Below are positions 24,295 to 33,452 of a stretch of 64,000 nt of DNA, in pieces; positions within the stretch are counted from its first letter, which is position 1; each line of letters starts with the position of its first letter. The position numbers and the translations under genes were made by a program. The DNA is from an uncultured Massilia sp. (GTDB taxonomy: Bacteria > Pseudomonadota > Gammaproteobacteria > Burkholderiales > Burkholderiaceae_D): assembly GCF_913773735.1 (NCBI RefSeq), contig NZ_CAJYEB010000021.1:1-64000 (forward strand). Reading direction: 5' to 3'. The notes under the pieces were generated by a model. That model made no database searches and had not been told where the DNA came from. It worked only from the letters and a program-made list of their open reading frames with translations.

Positions 24295-24303
24295 CGGTGG
24301 GTA

Positions 24304-24768
24304 TTACTGGACAGCCTGGGTGCCGGCGGCCTGCTCGGCCAGTGCCTGGCGGCGCTGCTGGTAGAACACTTCGAAGTTGATCTCGGCCAGGTGCACGGGC
24401 GGGAAGCCGGCACGGGTGATCACGTCGGCGATGTTGCTGCGCAGGTAAGGATAGATGATGTTCGGGCAGCCGATGCCCAGCAGCGGATCCATCTGGTCAG
24501 CCGGGATGTTGCGTGCTTCGAAGATGCCAGCCTGCTTGCCTTCGACCAGGAAAGCGACCTTGTCCTTGACCTTGGCGGTCACGGTGATGGTGACGGTCGA
24601 TTCGTAGATGCCATCGGCGATGCCTTCGGCGCCGACGTCCAGCGAGACCTCGATGGTCGGGGCTTCCTGCTCCAGGAAGATCGCCGGGGAATTCGGTTGT
24701 TCCAGCGACAGGTCTTTCAGGTAGACACGCTGGATTTGGAATACGGGTTGCAGGTTTTCGTCAGCCAT
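24304..24768 (-). CDS. secB: Protein-export chaperone SecB
   Basis: A 154-residue cytosolic chaperone that keeps preproteins unfolded and delivers them to SecA. I chose the start at [20 protein letters not shown], which fits the family; the frame extends 16 codons further. The core contains [19 protein letters not shown] and the SecA-contact and hydrophobic groove region [20 protein letters not shown]. It is downstream of grxC in the conserved betaproteobacterial cluster and is followed by a terminator. Confidence 0.96.
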   Translation of the reverse strand: MADENLQPVFQIQRVYLKDLSLEQPNSPAIFLEQEAPTIEVSLDVGAEGIADGIYESTVTITVTAKVKDKVAFLVEGKQAGIFEARNIPADQMDPLLGIGCPNIIYPYLRSNIADVITRAGFPPVHLAEINFEVFYQQRRQALAEQAAGTQAVQ

Positions 24769-24968
24769 GGAACGCTTTCGTTTAATTGTGTGAAGAACGA
24801 CGAACCTGTCGTTCAAGATGCTTGAGTATCAAGGCATCGGCAATTGTATCAAAACCAATTCGGATGCAATAGCGTTGCCGCGTGCGCCGGCAGGCCTGCC
24901 GGGCTGCGCGGCAAGCCAGCGGAAAGCGTGCGGGACGCCGTTTCCGGCGCCCCGGCGAGGCCGGAAAA

Positions 24969-25238
24969 TCAGGCCGCTTCGCCCTTCAGGAGCGGGTCCA
25001 GGCGGCCCTGCTGGTCGAGTGCGTACAGGTCGTCGAAGCCGCCCACGTGGGTGTCGCCCACGTAGATCTGCGGCACGGTGCGGCGGCCGGTGCGCTGCAT
25101 CATGATGGCGCGCTGTTCCGGATCGAGGTCGATGCGGATGCGTTCGATGTCGCTGACTCCCTTGGCTTCCAGCAGGCGCTCGGCGCGCACGCAGTAGGGG
25201 CAGCTTGCGGTGTGGTAGAGAACGACGTGGGCTGTCAT
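24969..25238 (-). CDS. grxC: Glutaredoxin 3
   Basis: An 89-residue thiol oxidoreductase with the dithiol active site CPYC at residues 13-16 and the cis-proline block TVPQIYVGDTHVGGFDDLYAL that binds glutathione. It reduces disulfides and glutathionylated proteins in the cytosol. AAGGA lies eight bases before the ATG. It is between the rhodanese and secB genes on the same strand. Confidence 0.95.
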   Translation of the reverse strand: MTAHVVLYHTASCPYCVRAERLLEAKGVSDIERIRIDLDPEQRAIMMQRTGRRTVPQIYVGDTHVGGFDDLYALDQQGRLDPLLKGEAA

Positions 25239-25254
25239 GACATGATCCTTTCGG

Positions 25255-25659
25255 TTATTTGATCAGGGGCAAGCCAGCGGCCGTCCAGGCCGCGATGCCG
25301 CCTTCCAGGGTATAGATATCGTCGAACCCCGCCGCTTTCAACTGGCTGGCGGCCTTGGCGGCGCGATTGCCGCTCTGGTCGACGACGATCACGGTCTTGA
25401 CCTTGGCCTTGTCCAGCTCCTTGAGGCGGTTGGCCAGGTCGGCCAGCGGAATGTGCTTCGCATCACGCAAGTGCCCGGCAGCAAATTCTTCGGGGCTGCG
25501 CACATCGACCACGGCGGTGCTTTTGCCGCGGTTGAGCATCTGGGTTGCCTGCGTCGGCGTGGCCTGGCGGCCGCGCGGGGCCAGGGACATCACCAGCAGG
25601 GCGCCGCCCGAGGCGACGGCGATGGCAACGGTAAAGAGATGGTCGAGGATGAAATTCAC
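25255..25659 (-). CDS. Membrane-anchored rhodanese-like protein lacking the active-site Cys
   Basis: A 134-residue protein that starts at a GTG (25659; MNFILDHLFTVAIAVASGG); an ATG at 25692 is also in frame. One N-terminal membrane helix is followed by a rhodanese domain (MLNRGKSTAVVDVRSPEEF; HIPLADLANRLKEL; AGFDDIYTLEGGIAAWTAAG). Active rhodaneses have CxxGxR in the active loop; here the loop reads VDQSGNRAA, with Asp where the sulfur-carrying Cys should be, so sulfurtransferase activity is unlikely. It is upstream of grxC and divergent from gpmA, a conserved arrangement. Confidence 0.88.
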   Translation of the reverse strand: MNFILDHLFTVAIAVASGGALLVMSLAPRGRQATPTQATQMLNRGKSTAVVDVRSPEEFAAGHLRDAKHIPLADLANRLKELDKAKVKTVIVVDQSGNRAAKAASQLKAAGFDDIYTLEGGIAAWTAAGLPLIK

Positions 25660-25669
25660 GAAGTTTCCG

Positions 25670-25698
25670 TTGGTTGAACTGAATTCCGGCATTATAAA
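25670..25698 (+). promoter_or_regulatory. Putative sigma-70 promoter for gpmA
   Basis: TTGGTT (25670-25675) and TATAAA (25693-25698) are separated by 17 bases, about 50 bases upstream of the gpmA start. The region is AT-rich relative to its surroundings and lies over the start of the divergent rhodanese gene. Confidence 0.35.
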
Positions 25699-25749
25699 AT
25701 AGAAGTCGGATAGGGATTTCATGCACACTTTTTTATAGAAAAGACGCTT

Positions 25750-26496
25750 ATGTACAAAATCGTATTCATGCGCCACGGCGAATCGACCTGGAACCTGGAA
25801 AACCGCTTCACCGGCTGGACCGACGTCGACTTGACCGAGAAGGGCGTCAAGGAAGCGAAACTGGCGGGCCAGCAGCTGCGCGACGCCGGCTTCACCTTCG
25901 ACCTGGCCTACACCTCGGTGCTCAAGCGCGCGATCCGCACGCTGTGGCTGGCGATGGACGAGATGGACATGATGTGGCTGCCGGTCAAGAACGACTGGCG
26001 CCTGAACGAGCGTCACTACGGCGCCCTGCAGGGCCTGGACAAGGCCGAGACCGCCGCCAAGTTCGGCGACGAGCAGGTGCTGGTCTGGCGCCGCAGCTAC
26101 GACACGCCGCCGCCGGCGCTGGAAGCGTCCGACGAGCGCACGTCGTTCGCCGATCCGCGCTATGCCGGCCTGGACAAGGCGCAGATCCCGCTGACCGAAT
26201 GCCTGAAGGACACCGTGGCCCGCGTGATGCCGGCCTGGGACGAGGAGATCGCCCCGGCCATCCGCGCCGGCAAGAAGATCCTGATCTCGGCCCACGGCAA
26301 CAGCCTGCGCGCCCTGATCAAGATGCTGGACAACATCAGCGACGCCGACATCGTCGGCCTGAACATCCCCAACGGCACCCCGCTGGTGTACGAGCTGGAC
26401 GAGGACCTCAAGCCGATCCGCCACTACTACCTGGGCGACCAGGACGCGATCGCCGCCAAGATGGCCGCCGTCGCCAACCAAGGGAAGGCAAAGTAA
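25750..26496 (+). CDS. gpmA: 2,3-bisphosphoglycerate-dependent phosphoglycerate mutase
   Basis: A 248-residue glycolytic enzyme that interconverts 3- and 2-phosphoglycerate. The catalytic phospho-His is in [19 protein letters not shown]. Further signatures are [20 protein letters not shown] and the second catalytic His in [16 protein letters not shown]. Its length is typical. The following envC frame opens three bases after the stop, so the genes gpmA-envC-ctpA-moeB form one tight operon, a conserved layout in Burkholderiales. Confidence 0.97.
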   Translation: MYKIVFMRHGESTWNLENRFTGWTDVDLTEKGVKEAKLAGQQLRDAGFTFDLAYTSVLKRAIRTLWLAMDEMDMMWLPVKNDWRLNERHYGALQGLDKAETAAKFGDEQVLVWRRSYDTPPPALEASDERTSFADPRYAGLDKAQIPLTECLKDTVARVMPAWDEEIAPAIRAGKKILISAHGNSLRALIKMLDNISDADIVGLNIPNGTPLVYELDEDLKPIRHYYLGDQDAIAAKMAAVANQGKAK

Positions 26497-26499
26497 GTC

Positions 26500-27951
26500 T
26501 TGCGCTTTTTCGTGAAGAAAGCCGCCGCCGGCAAGCTGCTGTGCGGCTTGTTGACCGGATTGTTGGCGGGCCTGCTGGCCGTCGGCGCCGCCCACGCGGC
26601 GCCGCGCCAGACCGAGCGCAGCAAGCAGAAGGCCGCCGCGGAAAAGTCGCGCGCGGCCATCCAGCAAAAGCTGAGCGTCCTCAAGAAGGACATCACCCGC
26701 ACCGAAAGCGCCAAGGAAGACGCGGCCGACGAACTGGCCGCGTCGGAAGAGGCCATCTCGGACGCCAACCGCTCGCTGCGCGAGCTGTCCGAGGAACAGG
26801 CCGCGACCAATGCGCGGCTGCGCGATCTTTCCACCGAACAGGGCCGGCTGGCGGATACCATTTCCGGCCAAAAGGTGCAGCTGGCCAGGCTGCTGCGCGA
26901 ACATTATGTCGCGGGTAACGAAGACCGCATCAAATTGCTGCTGTCGGGCGACAATCCGAACCGCATCAACCGCGACCTGCAGATGATGGCCTACGTGTCG
27001 CAGGCGCAGGCGAAGTTGTTGACGTCGCTGCGCGACAACCTGGCGGCGGTCGAGGCCAACCAGGCCCAGACCCAGAACGCCAAGGACGAGCTGGAAGAAA
27101 TCGCCCAGGAGCAGCGCGACCAGAAGGCGCTGCTGGAAAAGGAAAAGGCCAAGCGCGCCACCCTGCTGGCCAACCTGTCGAGCAAGCTGAACGACCAGCG
27201 CAAGCAGGCCAGCCGCCTGGAACAGGACGAGCAGCGCATGACCGGCCTGGTCGACCAGCTGACGCGGTTGATCCGCGAACAGGAAATCGCCGCCGCGGCG
27301 GAGCGCAAGCGCCAGCAGGAACTGGCGGCGGCGCGCGCGCGGGCCGCCGCGGAAGCGAAGGCGAAGGCGCTGGCGCGGGCCAAGGCGCTGCAGGAAGAGC
27401 GCGCCCGCCTGGCGCGCGAGGCCGCCAGGACGGGCAAGCCGATGAAACCGCTGCCCGCGCCGGCGCCGGTGCGGGAAGAGCCGCAGGTGGCCGAGGCGCC
27501 CAAGGAAACGCCGCAGCGCGCGGCCGATACCGCCCTGGCCGCGGACCTGCCGAGCGGCGCGTTCGCCGGCCTCAAGGGCCGCCTGCCGGCGCCCATCTCC
27601 GGCAAGATCGCCGCCCGCTTCGGCGCCAAGCGCGGCGACGGTCCGGCCTGGCGCGGCATGTTCATCAAGGCGCCGGAAGGCACCGACGTGCGCGCCATCG
27701 CGGCCGGCCGCGTGGTATTTTCCAGCTGGATGCGCGGTTATGGCAATTTGATCATCATTAACCATGGTGGTGAATACCTGTCGATCTACGGGAACAGCCA
27801 GAGCCTCATGAAACGCGTGGGCGATTCGGTCCGGCCGGGCGAGGTGATCGCCAGCGCGGGCAATACCGGCGGCAACGAGGAATCGGGGCTATACTTCGAG
27901 CTCAGGCATCTCGGCAAGGCCTTCGACCCGGCGGGCTGGGTGAACTTCTAA
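26500..27951 (+). CDS. envC: EnvC-like murein hydrolase activator
   Basis: A 483-residue periplasmic protein. It starts at TTG (26500); a GTG at 26512 is an alternative. A signal peptide (GLLTGLLAGLLAVGAAHAA) is followed by long coiled coils (about residues 40-250, rich in Glu/Arg/Gln) and a C-terminal LytM domain. The LytM zinc ligands are missing: the first motif reads RGMFIKAPEGTDV instead of HxGxD, and the last reads YFELRHLG instead of HxH. It therefore should not cut peptidoglycan itself but, like EnvC, activate amidases at the division site. Confidence 0.9.
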   Translation: MRFFVKKAAAGKLLCGLLTGLLAGLLAVGAAHAAPRQTERSKQKAAAEKSRAAIQQKLSVLKKDITRTESAKEDAADELAASEEAISDANRSLRELSEEQAATNARLRDLSTEQGRLADTISGQKVQLARLLREHYVAGNEDRIKLLLSGDNPNRINRDLQMMAYVSQAQAKLLTSLRDNLAAVEANQAQTQNAKDELEEIAQEQRDQKALLEKEKAKRATLLANLSSKLNDQRKQASRLEQDEQRMTGLVDQLTRLIREQEIAAAAERKRQQELAAARARAAAEAKAKALARAKALQEERARLAREAARTGKPMKPLPAPAPVREEPQVAEAPKETPQRAADTALAADLPSGAFAGLKGRLPAPISGKIAARFGAKRGDGPAWRGMFIKAPEGTDVRAIAAGRVVFSSWMRGYGNLIIINHGGEYLSIYGNSQSLMKRVGDSVRPGEVIASAGNTGGNEESGLYFELRHLGKAFDPAGWVNF

Positions 27952-27962
27952 AGCAGGACGAC

Positions 27963-29471
27963 ATGCGCAAGACACTCAAGAACTTCGGGCTGATCGGCAT
28001 CGGGATGGCGGTCGGCGCCGTCGCGTCCGTGCAGTTTTCCGCGCACGCGCAGCAGGGTGCGGATGCGCCCCTGCCGCTGGACGAGCTGCGCCAGCTGGCC
28101 GAGGTCTACGGCCTGATCAAGAGCGACTACGTCGAAAAGGTCGACGACAAGAAGCTGCTGTCGGACGCCATCGCCGGCATGGTCGCCTCGCTCGACCCGC
28201 ATTCCGTCTACCTGGACCAGCACGACTTCGCCGAGATGCAGGAAGAAGTGGCCGGCAAGTTCGTCGGCGTCGGCGTCGAGATCGCCATGGAAGACGGCTA
28301 CGTGAAAATCGTCTCGCCGATCGAGGACACGCCGGCCTACCGCGCCGGCATCAAGGCCGGCGACCTGATCACGCGCATCGACAACGTCCCCGTCAAGGGC
28401 CTGTCGCTGGACGAGGCCATCAAGCGCATGCGCGGCGAGCCGCACAGCAAGGTGATGCTGACGATCGCCCGGCGCGGCGCCGACGCGCCCTGGGTGGTGC
28501 CGGTCGAGCGCCAGGAAATCCGCATGACCAGCGTCAAGGGCAAGTTCGTCGAACCGGGTTACGCCTGGCTGCGCATCAGCCAGTTCCAGGAAGAGACCGT
28601 CGAGGAAATGGCCGCCAAGGTCAGGGAACTGTATGCCCAGGACCCCGCCATCAAGGGCCTGGTGCTGGACCTGCGCAACGACCCCGGTGGCCTGCTGCCG
28701 GGCGCGATCGGCGTCTCGGCCGCCTTCCTGCCGCAGAACGAGGTCATCGTCTCGACCAAGGGGCAATTGCCCGAATCGAATACCACCTTCTACGGCCGCC
28801 GCGATTTCTATGCGGTCAAGCCGGGCACCGACCCGCTCGCCAAGCTGCCGGCGGCCCTCAAGAAGGTGCCGCTGGTGGTGCTGGTGAACACCGGGTCGGC
28901 ATCGGCCTCCGAGATCGTCGCGGGCGCCCTGCAGGACTACAAGCGCGCCGTCGTGATGGGCAGCCAGACCTTCGGCAAGGGCTCGGTGCAGACCCTGCGC
29001 CAGCTCACCCCGGATACCGCCGTCAAGCTGACCACGGCACGCTACTACACGCCCAAGGGCCGCTCGATCCAGGCGCTGGGCATCGTGCCCGACCTCAAGG
29101 TCGACGAGACCGCCGAGGGCGACGGCCTGAACGCCCTGCGCGTGCGCGAGGCCGACCTCGACCACCACCTGGCCGGCGAGGGCGGCAAGGCCGCTGGCGC
29201 GGGCAAGGAGCGACGCGACGAGCTCGAGGAGGAGCAGCGCGCCTATGCCGCGCTGAAGAACGCCAAGCCGCTCGAGTTCGGCGGCAAGGACGATTTCCAG
29301 CTGGCCCAGGCCATCCGGCACTTCAAGGGCCTGCCGGTGCAGCTGGCCAGGGACGACGGCAATCAACCCGAGGACAAGCCGGCGCCGGCCAGGTTGCCCG
29401 GCACGGAGAGCAAGCCGCCCGAACTGAAGGAGGGGAGCGCTCCCCCGGCCGTGCCCGTACCGAAGAAATGA
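27963..29471 (+). CDS. ctpA: C-terminal processing protease (S41 family)
   Basis: A 502-residue periplasmic protease. It has an N-terminal signal or anchor (LIGIGMAVGAVASVQFSAHA), a PDZ domain (VGVEIAMEDGYVKIVSPIED to PAYRAGIKAGDLITRIDNV) and an S41 catalytic core. The nucleophilic Ser is in NTGSASASEIVAGALQD and the general-base Lys in GSQTFGKGSVQTLRQL. It probably trims cell-wall hydrolases or other envelope proteins. The C-terminal ~80 residues are charged and Pro-rich. Its stop overlaps the start of moeB (ATGA). Confidence 0.94.
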   Translation: MRKTLKNFGLIGIGMAVGAVASVQFSAHAQQGADAPLPLDELRQLAEVYGLIKSDYVEKVDDKKLLSDAIAGMVASLDPHSVYLDQHDFAEMQEEVAGKFVGVGVEIAMEDGYVKIVSPIEDTPAYRAGIKAGDLITRIDNVPVKGLSLDEAIKRMRGEPHSKVMLTIARRGADAPWVVPVERQEIRMTSVKGKFVEPGYAWLRISQFQEETVEEMAAKVRELYAQDPAIKGLVLDLRNDPGGLLPGAIGVSAAFLPQNEVIVSTKGQLPESNTTFYGRRDFYAVKPGTDPLAKLPAALKKVPLVVLVNTGSASASEIVAGALQDYKRAVVMGSQTFGKGSVQTLRQLTPDTAVKLTTARYYTPKGRSIQALGIVPDLKVDETAEGDGLNALRVREADLDHHLAGEGGKAAGAGKERRDELEEEQRAYAALKNAKPLEFGGKDDFQLAQAIRHFKGLPVQLARDDGNQPEDKPAPARLPGTESKPPELKEGSAPPAVPVPKK

Positions 29472-30220
29472 ATGACCAGCAACTGTTGCGCTATTCGCGC
29501 CACATCCTGCTCGACGAGATCGGCATCGAGGGCCAGCAGCGCCTGCTCGGCGCGCACGCGCTGGTGATCGGCGCCGGCGGCCTGGGTTCGCCGGCCGCGC
29601 TGTACCTGGCGGCCGGCGGCGTCGGCCGCCTCACCCTCGTGGACGACGACGAGGTGGACCTGACGAACCTGCAGCGCCAGGTGATGCACACGACGGCGCG
29701 CATCGGCCTGCCGAAGGTCGCATCGGGGCGCGAGGCTTTGTTGCAGATCAATCCGGAAGTCGAGGTGGTCGCGCTGCGCGAACGGGCGCAGGGCGCGCGC
29801 CTGGCCGGGCTCGTGGCCGGCGCCGACGTCGTGCTCGACTGCAGCGACAACTTCGCCACGCGCCAGGCCGTCAACCGCGCCTGCGTCGGCGCCGGCGTGC
29901 CGCTGGTGGCGGGCGCCGCGATCCGCTTCGACGGCCAGATCTCGGTGTTCGACGTGCGCGATCCCGCGTCTCCCTGCTATGCCTGCCTGTTCCCCGAGGA
30001 CAGCCGCTTCGAGGACGTGGCGTGCAGCACCATGGGCGTGTTCGCGCCGCTGGTCGGCATCGTCGGCACGATGCAGGCGGCCGAGGCGCTCAAGCTGCTG
30101 GCCGGCGTCGGCCGTTCGCTGGCCGGGCGCCTGCTGATGCTGGATGGGCGCGCGATGGAATGGACCGAGATCGCTGTCGCGCGCAACCCGTCGTGCCCGG
30201 TTTGCGGCGCACGCCACTAG
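29468..30220 (+). CDS. moeB: MoeB/ThiF-type sulfur-carrier adenylyltransferase
   Basis: A 250-residue E1-like enzyme that adenylates the C-terminus of MoaD (or ThiS) for sulfur transfer in molybdopterin or thiamine synthesis. The start RYSRHILLDEIGIEGQQRLL is typical. The ATP-binding loop is GAGGLGSPAALYLAAGGVG, and DLTNLQRQ holds the conserved Arg. Zinc-binding Cys pairs are CYAC near residue 175 and CPVC near the end. MoeB and ThiF cannot be told apart by sequence inspection alone. It overlaps ctpA by four bases, and its co-transcription with gpmA-envC-ctpA is conserved. Confidence 0.9.
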   Translation: MNDQQLLRYSRHILLDEIGIEGQQRLLGAHALVIGAGGLGSPAALYLAAGGVGRLTLVDDDEVDLTNLQRQVMHTTARIGLPKVASGREALLQINPEVEVVALRERAQGARLAGLVAGADVVLDCSDNFATRQAVNRACVGAGVPLVAGAAIRFDGQISVFDVRDPASPCYACLFPEDSRFEDVACSTMGVFAPLVGIVGTMQAAEALKLLAGVGRSLAGRLLMLDGRAMEWTEIAVARNPSCPVCGARH

Positions 30221-30379
30221 GCCGGCATCAATACGAAGCGATGGGATGACGCCGGCCATCCCGCCGGTGTGGTCCGGAATGTCGCGCTGCCTTACAATTG
30301 GAGACGCTTCCCAAGTGGCTCCGTCCGCCGTTCGGCCTTATACTAGTCCGATTATTCCGACCGCATTTCACAGACTCTT

Positions 30380-30859
30380 ATGCAGACTCTCATGCAGACC
30401 AATCCGCAGCGCATTTCGCAGCGTCCGGCACGGCAGCGCCGCCAGGGCGGCTTCACCCTGGTCGAGATCATGGTGGTCGTGGTCATCATCGGCATCCTCG
30501 GCGCGCTGGTCGTGCCCAAGCTGCTGGGCCGCACCGGCGAATCGCGCGTCACCGCCGCGCGCACCGACATCGCCACCCTGATGTCCGCGCTCAAGCTGTA
30601 CAAGCTCGACAACCAGCGCTACCCCACCACCGAGCAGGGCCTGCAGTCGCTGATCCAGAAGCCCACCAGCGGCCCGGCCGCCAACGGCTGGAAGGACGGC
30701 GGCTACGTCGAGAAGCTCCCCAAGGACCCGTGGGGCAATGCCTACCAGTACCTGTCGCCTGGCCTGCACGGCGAGGTCGACGTGTTCTCGCTGGGCGCCG
30801 ACGGCCAGCCCGGCGGCACCGGCGAAGATGCCGACGTCGGTTCCTGGGACAATCGATAA
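30380..30859 (+). CDS. gspG: Type II secretion major pseudopilin GspG
   Basis: A 159-residue major pseudopilin. After a long basic leader the prepilin cleavage site is QGG followed by FTLVEIMVVVVIIGILGALV, with Glu at +5 of the mature chain. The globular part has the typical YPTTEQGLQSL, KDPWGNAYQYLSPG and DVFSLGADGQPGG blocks, including the calcium-loop region. It polymerises into the pseudopilus that pushes substrates through GspD. A -10-like TATACT occurs at 30339-30344, about 35 bases upstream. An in-frame ATG at 30392 is a possible alternative start. Confidence 0.96.
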   Translation: MQTLMQTNPQRISQRPARQRRQGGFTLVEIMVVVVIIGILGALVVPKLLGRTGESRVTAARTDIATLMSALKLYKLDNQRYPTTEQGLQSLIQKPTSGPAANGWKDGGYVEKLPKDPWGNAYQYLSPGLHGEVDVFSLGADGQPGGTGEDADVGSWDNR

Positions 30860-30892
30860 ACCGGTATCCCGGCACGAGGAGCGGACCATCCG

Positions 30893-31378
30893 ATGATCCT
30901 GCGCACGCGCGGCCTGCCGCGCCGGAGCGGCGGCTTCACCCTGGTGGAGATCATGGTCGTGATGGTCATCATCGGCATCACGCTGGGGATGGTATCGCTC
31001 AACGCGATCCCCAGCCCGCGCCAGGACCTGCAGAAGGACGCCCAGCGCCTGGCCCTGCTGCTGCAGCTGGCGCGCGACGAAGCCATCGTGCGCAACCGCC
31101 TCGTCACCTTCGAGGCCACGCCGGAGCGCTACCACTTCCTGGTGCGCACCGAGACGCGCTGGGACCCGATCGTCGGCGACGACCTGCTGCGCGAGCGCGA
31201 ATTCAAGAATGCCCCGCTGACGCTGCTGCTCGACCCGACCAGCGCCGGCACCGTCAATCCCCTGCGCATCACCTTCGGCCGCGAACCGGTCGACAAGCCC
31301 TTCGTGCTGACGCTGGCCAGCGGCGGCGACAGCGTCGCCATCCGCGCCGACGGCATCGGGCACTTCACGGTCGAATGA
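30893..31378 (+). CDS. gspH: Minor pseudopilin GspH
   Basis: A 161-residue minor pseudopilin with the cleavage site SGG followed by FTLVEIMVVMVIIGITLGMV. Downstream features such as DAQRLALLLQLARDEAIVRN and a C-terminal strand region (VAIRADGIGHFTVE) fit GspH. It is part of the tip complex H-I-J-K that primes pseudopilus assembly. It follows gspG by 33 bases, and its stop overlaps the gspI start. Confidence 0.93.
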   Translation: MILRTRGLPRRSGGFTLVEIMVVMVIIGITLGMVSLNAIPSPRQDLQKDAQRLALLLQLARDEAIVRNRLVTFEATPERYHFLVRTETRWDPIVGDDLLREREFKNAPLTLLLDPTSAGTVNPLRITFGREPVDKPFVLTLASGGDSVAIRADGIGHFTVE

Positions 31379-31776
31379 ACATGGCTCCGCTCCCGCGCCA
31401 GCGCCGTGCCCGCGGCTTCACCCTGCTCGAAGTGCTGGTAGCGCTGGTCATCGTCGGCACCGCGCTGGGCGCCGGCCTGCGCGCGGTGGGCAGCCTGACC
31501 GCCAACAGCAGCGGCCTGCGCACGTCGATGATGGCGACCTGGTCGGCCGAGAACCGCCTCGTGCAGATCCGCCTCGGCAAGGAATTCCCCGGCATCGGCA
31601 AGCGCAGCTACGATTGCCCGCAGGGCGACCTGGCCCTGGTGTGCACCGAAGAGGTGTTCGCCAGCCCGAACCCGCGCCTGCGCCGCGTCGAGGTGTCCGT
31701 GTTCGACATCGCCAATCCCAACCGCCGCATCGTCAAGCTGGTGCAGCTGGTGCTGCAGACGCGCCCGGGAACCTGA
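31375..31776 (+). CDS. gspI: Minor pseudopilin GspI
   Basis: A 133-residue minor pseudopilin. The ATG at 31375 overlaps the gspH stop (ATGA). The prepilin site is ARG followed by FTLLEVLVALVIVGTALGAG, with Glu at +5. TSMMATWSAENRLVQIRL is a typical GspI block, and the end RIVKLVQLVLQT is a beta strand. It starts the assembly of the I-J-K tip. Confidence 0.93.
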   Translation: MNMAPLPRQRRARGFTLLEVLVALVIVGTALGAGLRAVGSLTANSSGLRTSMMATWSAENRLVQIRLGKEFPGIGKRSYDCPQGDLALVCTEEVFASPNPRLRRVEVSVFDIANPNRRIVKLVQLVLQTRPGT

Positions 31777-31779
31777 ATC

Positions 31780-32433
31780 ATGCACGCCTTCCCGCGCAGC
31801 CGCGCCTTCACCCTGGTGGAACTGCTGGTGGCGATCAGCATCCTGGCCATCGTCGCCGTGCTCGGCTGGCGCGGGCTGGACAGCATCGTGCGCGCGCGCA
31901 GCGCGCTGACGGAGCAGATGGAAACCACGCGCGGCATGCAGCTCGCCTTTGCCCAGATGCAGAGCGATTGCGAACGCATCGCCGGCCGCGACGTGGTCGA
32001 GCGCCGGCCGTTCCTGCAGGTCGGCAGCGACCGCTTCACGCTGGTGCGCCAGGTATTCACCGAGAACCAGCCGGCGCGCCTGCAGGTGGTGGCCTACCGC
32101 ATCGTGGGCGGCGTGCTGCTGCGGCGCGAATCGCAGCCGACGCGCGACATGCTGCAGCTCGACGCCTTGTGGCAGGCCGCCGTCAGCGACGCCGACACCA
32201 GCGGCGCCGTCGCGCTCGAGGGCGGCGTGGCGGGCATGCAGGTGGCCACCTGGCAGAACAATGCCTGGCGCCAGGCCGGCGTCGATCCGGGCGCGAACGC
32301 CGGCGCCGCCGCACGCGAGCGAAACCCGATCGCCGACCAGCTCAATCTCGATCCCACCGGCCTGCAGGTGGCCCTGCAATTGCAGGGCGCGCAAGTGCCG
32401 ATGGTGAAATCCTTCCTGCTGGGGGAACCGTGA
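31780..32433 (+). CDS. gspJ: Minor pseudopilin GspJ
   Basis: A 217-residue minor pseudopilin with cleavage site SRA before FTLVELLVAISILAIVAVLG. The body has QMQSDCERIAGRDVV and FTLVRQVFTENQPARLQVVA, as in other GspJ proteins. It follows gspI with a three-base gap, and its stop codon shares a base with the gspK start, so the genes are co-translated. Confidence 0.93.
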   Translation: MHAFPRSRAFTLVELLVAISILAIVAVLGWRGLDSIVRARSALTEQMETTRGMQLAFAQMQSDCERIAGRDVVERRPFLQVGSDRFTLVRQVFTENQPARLQVVAYRIVGGVLLRRESQPTRDMLQLDALWQAAVSDADTSGAVALEGGVAGMQVATWQNNAWRQAGVDPGANAGAAARERNPIADQLNLDPTGLQVALQLQGAQVPMVKSFLLGEP

Positions 32434-33422
32434 TGCGCCGCCATGCCATCCGGCTGCGCCAGCGCGGCGTCGCCGTGATCACGGCGCTGCTGTTGACCAC
32501 GCTGGCCGTGTCCATCGTCGCCAGCCTGTTCTGGCAGCAGCAGGTGCAGGTGCGCACGATGGAAAACCAGCGCCTGCAACTGCAGACCAAGTGGATCCTG
32601 CGCGGCGCGCTCGACTGGGCCACGCTGGTGCTGGACACCTTCCGCGGCGCCAACTATACCGGCCTCGACCAGGCCTGGGCGACGCCCTTGGCCGATACGC
32701 GCCTGGACCAGTACATCGAGCGCGAACGCGTCCAGGGCGAAAATTTCGACGCCAGCCTGTCCGGTAACATTACCGACGCATCCTCGCGTTACAATTTGCG
32801 CAACCTGGCGGAGAATCGCGAGGTGGTCGGCGAACAGGTGGCGATCTTCCAGCGCCTGCTGGGCAACCTGCAGCTGGATTCCGGCCTGGCGCGGCGCGCG
32901 GCCGAGTTCGTGAAAGCGGGCCAGGTGTGGCAGGACACGGGCGACGACGGCAAGGACAAGCCGCCGTTGAACCAGGCCGACGGCGTGAGCGGCATGCCGG
33001 TCAAGCTGCTGCAGGTGGACGACCTGCTGGCCGTGCAGGGCTTCACGCCGGCGATCGTCGAGCGCCTGCGGCCGTTCGTGATCGTGCTGCCGGTGGCGAC
33101 GCCGGTGAACGTGAATACGGCGCCGGCGGAAGTGCTGGCGGCGGTGGCGAACCTGCCGGTGTCGGTGGCGAACACCTTGCTGGTGCGGCGCAAGCAGGCG
33201 CCGTGGATCGACCCGGCATTTTTCGAGGAACAGACGCAGGCGCAGCGCCTGAGTCCCGACTTCAAAAAGGAATGGATAGGGGTCACGAGCAGCTGGTTCC
33301 TGGTCACCAGCCGGATCCGCCTGGACCGCGCCGGACTGGATGCGGAAGCCCTGATCCAGCGCCGTCCGATGATGGGCGCGGGCGGCGGCGGTTCCAGGGT
33401 CGTGTGGATCCGCCAATACTGA
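32433..33422 (+). CDS. gspK: Pseudopilus tip protein GspK
   Basis: A 329-residue protein beginning MRRHAIRLRQRGVAVITALL, with the prepilin-type helix but without Glu at +5, as is usual for GspK. The large alpha-helical insert includes LRNLAENREVVGEQVAIFQR, and VNVNTAPAEVLAAVANLP forms the SAM-like region near residue 220. It caps the I-J-K complex at the tip of the pseudopilus. The start overlaps the gspJ stop by one base. Confidence 0.93.
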   Translation: MRRHAIRLRQRGVAVITALLLTTLAVSIVASLFWQQQVQVRTMENQRLQLQTKWILRGALDWATLVLDTFRGANYTGLDQAWATPLADTRLDQYIERERVQGENFDASLSGNITDASSRYNLRNLAENREVVGEQVAIFQRLLGNLQLDSGLARRAAEFVKAGQVWQDTGDDGKDKPPLNQADGVSGMPVKLLQVDDLLAVQGFTPAIVERLRPFVIVLPVATPVNVNTAPAEVLAAVANLPVSVANTLLVRRKQAPWIDPAFFEEQTQAQRLSPDFKKEWIGVTSSWFLVTSRIRLDRAGLDAEALIQRRPMMGAGGGGSRVVWIRQY

Positions 33423-33452
33423 CGGACTGACAGAACGAGAAAGCGAGACAGT

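Noticed and set aside
24941..24967. Hairpin TTTCCGGC/GCCGGAAA after grxC as a terminator
   Set aside because: On the minus strand the T-run lies before the stem, not after it, so it does not fit an intrinsic terminator for grxC.
25660..27765. Very long minus-strand frame reading through envC into the rhodanese gene
   Set aside because: Only 25255-25659 has rhodanese sequence and a membrane helix; the rest is antisense to gpmA and envC and is compositionally artificial.
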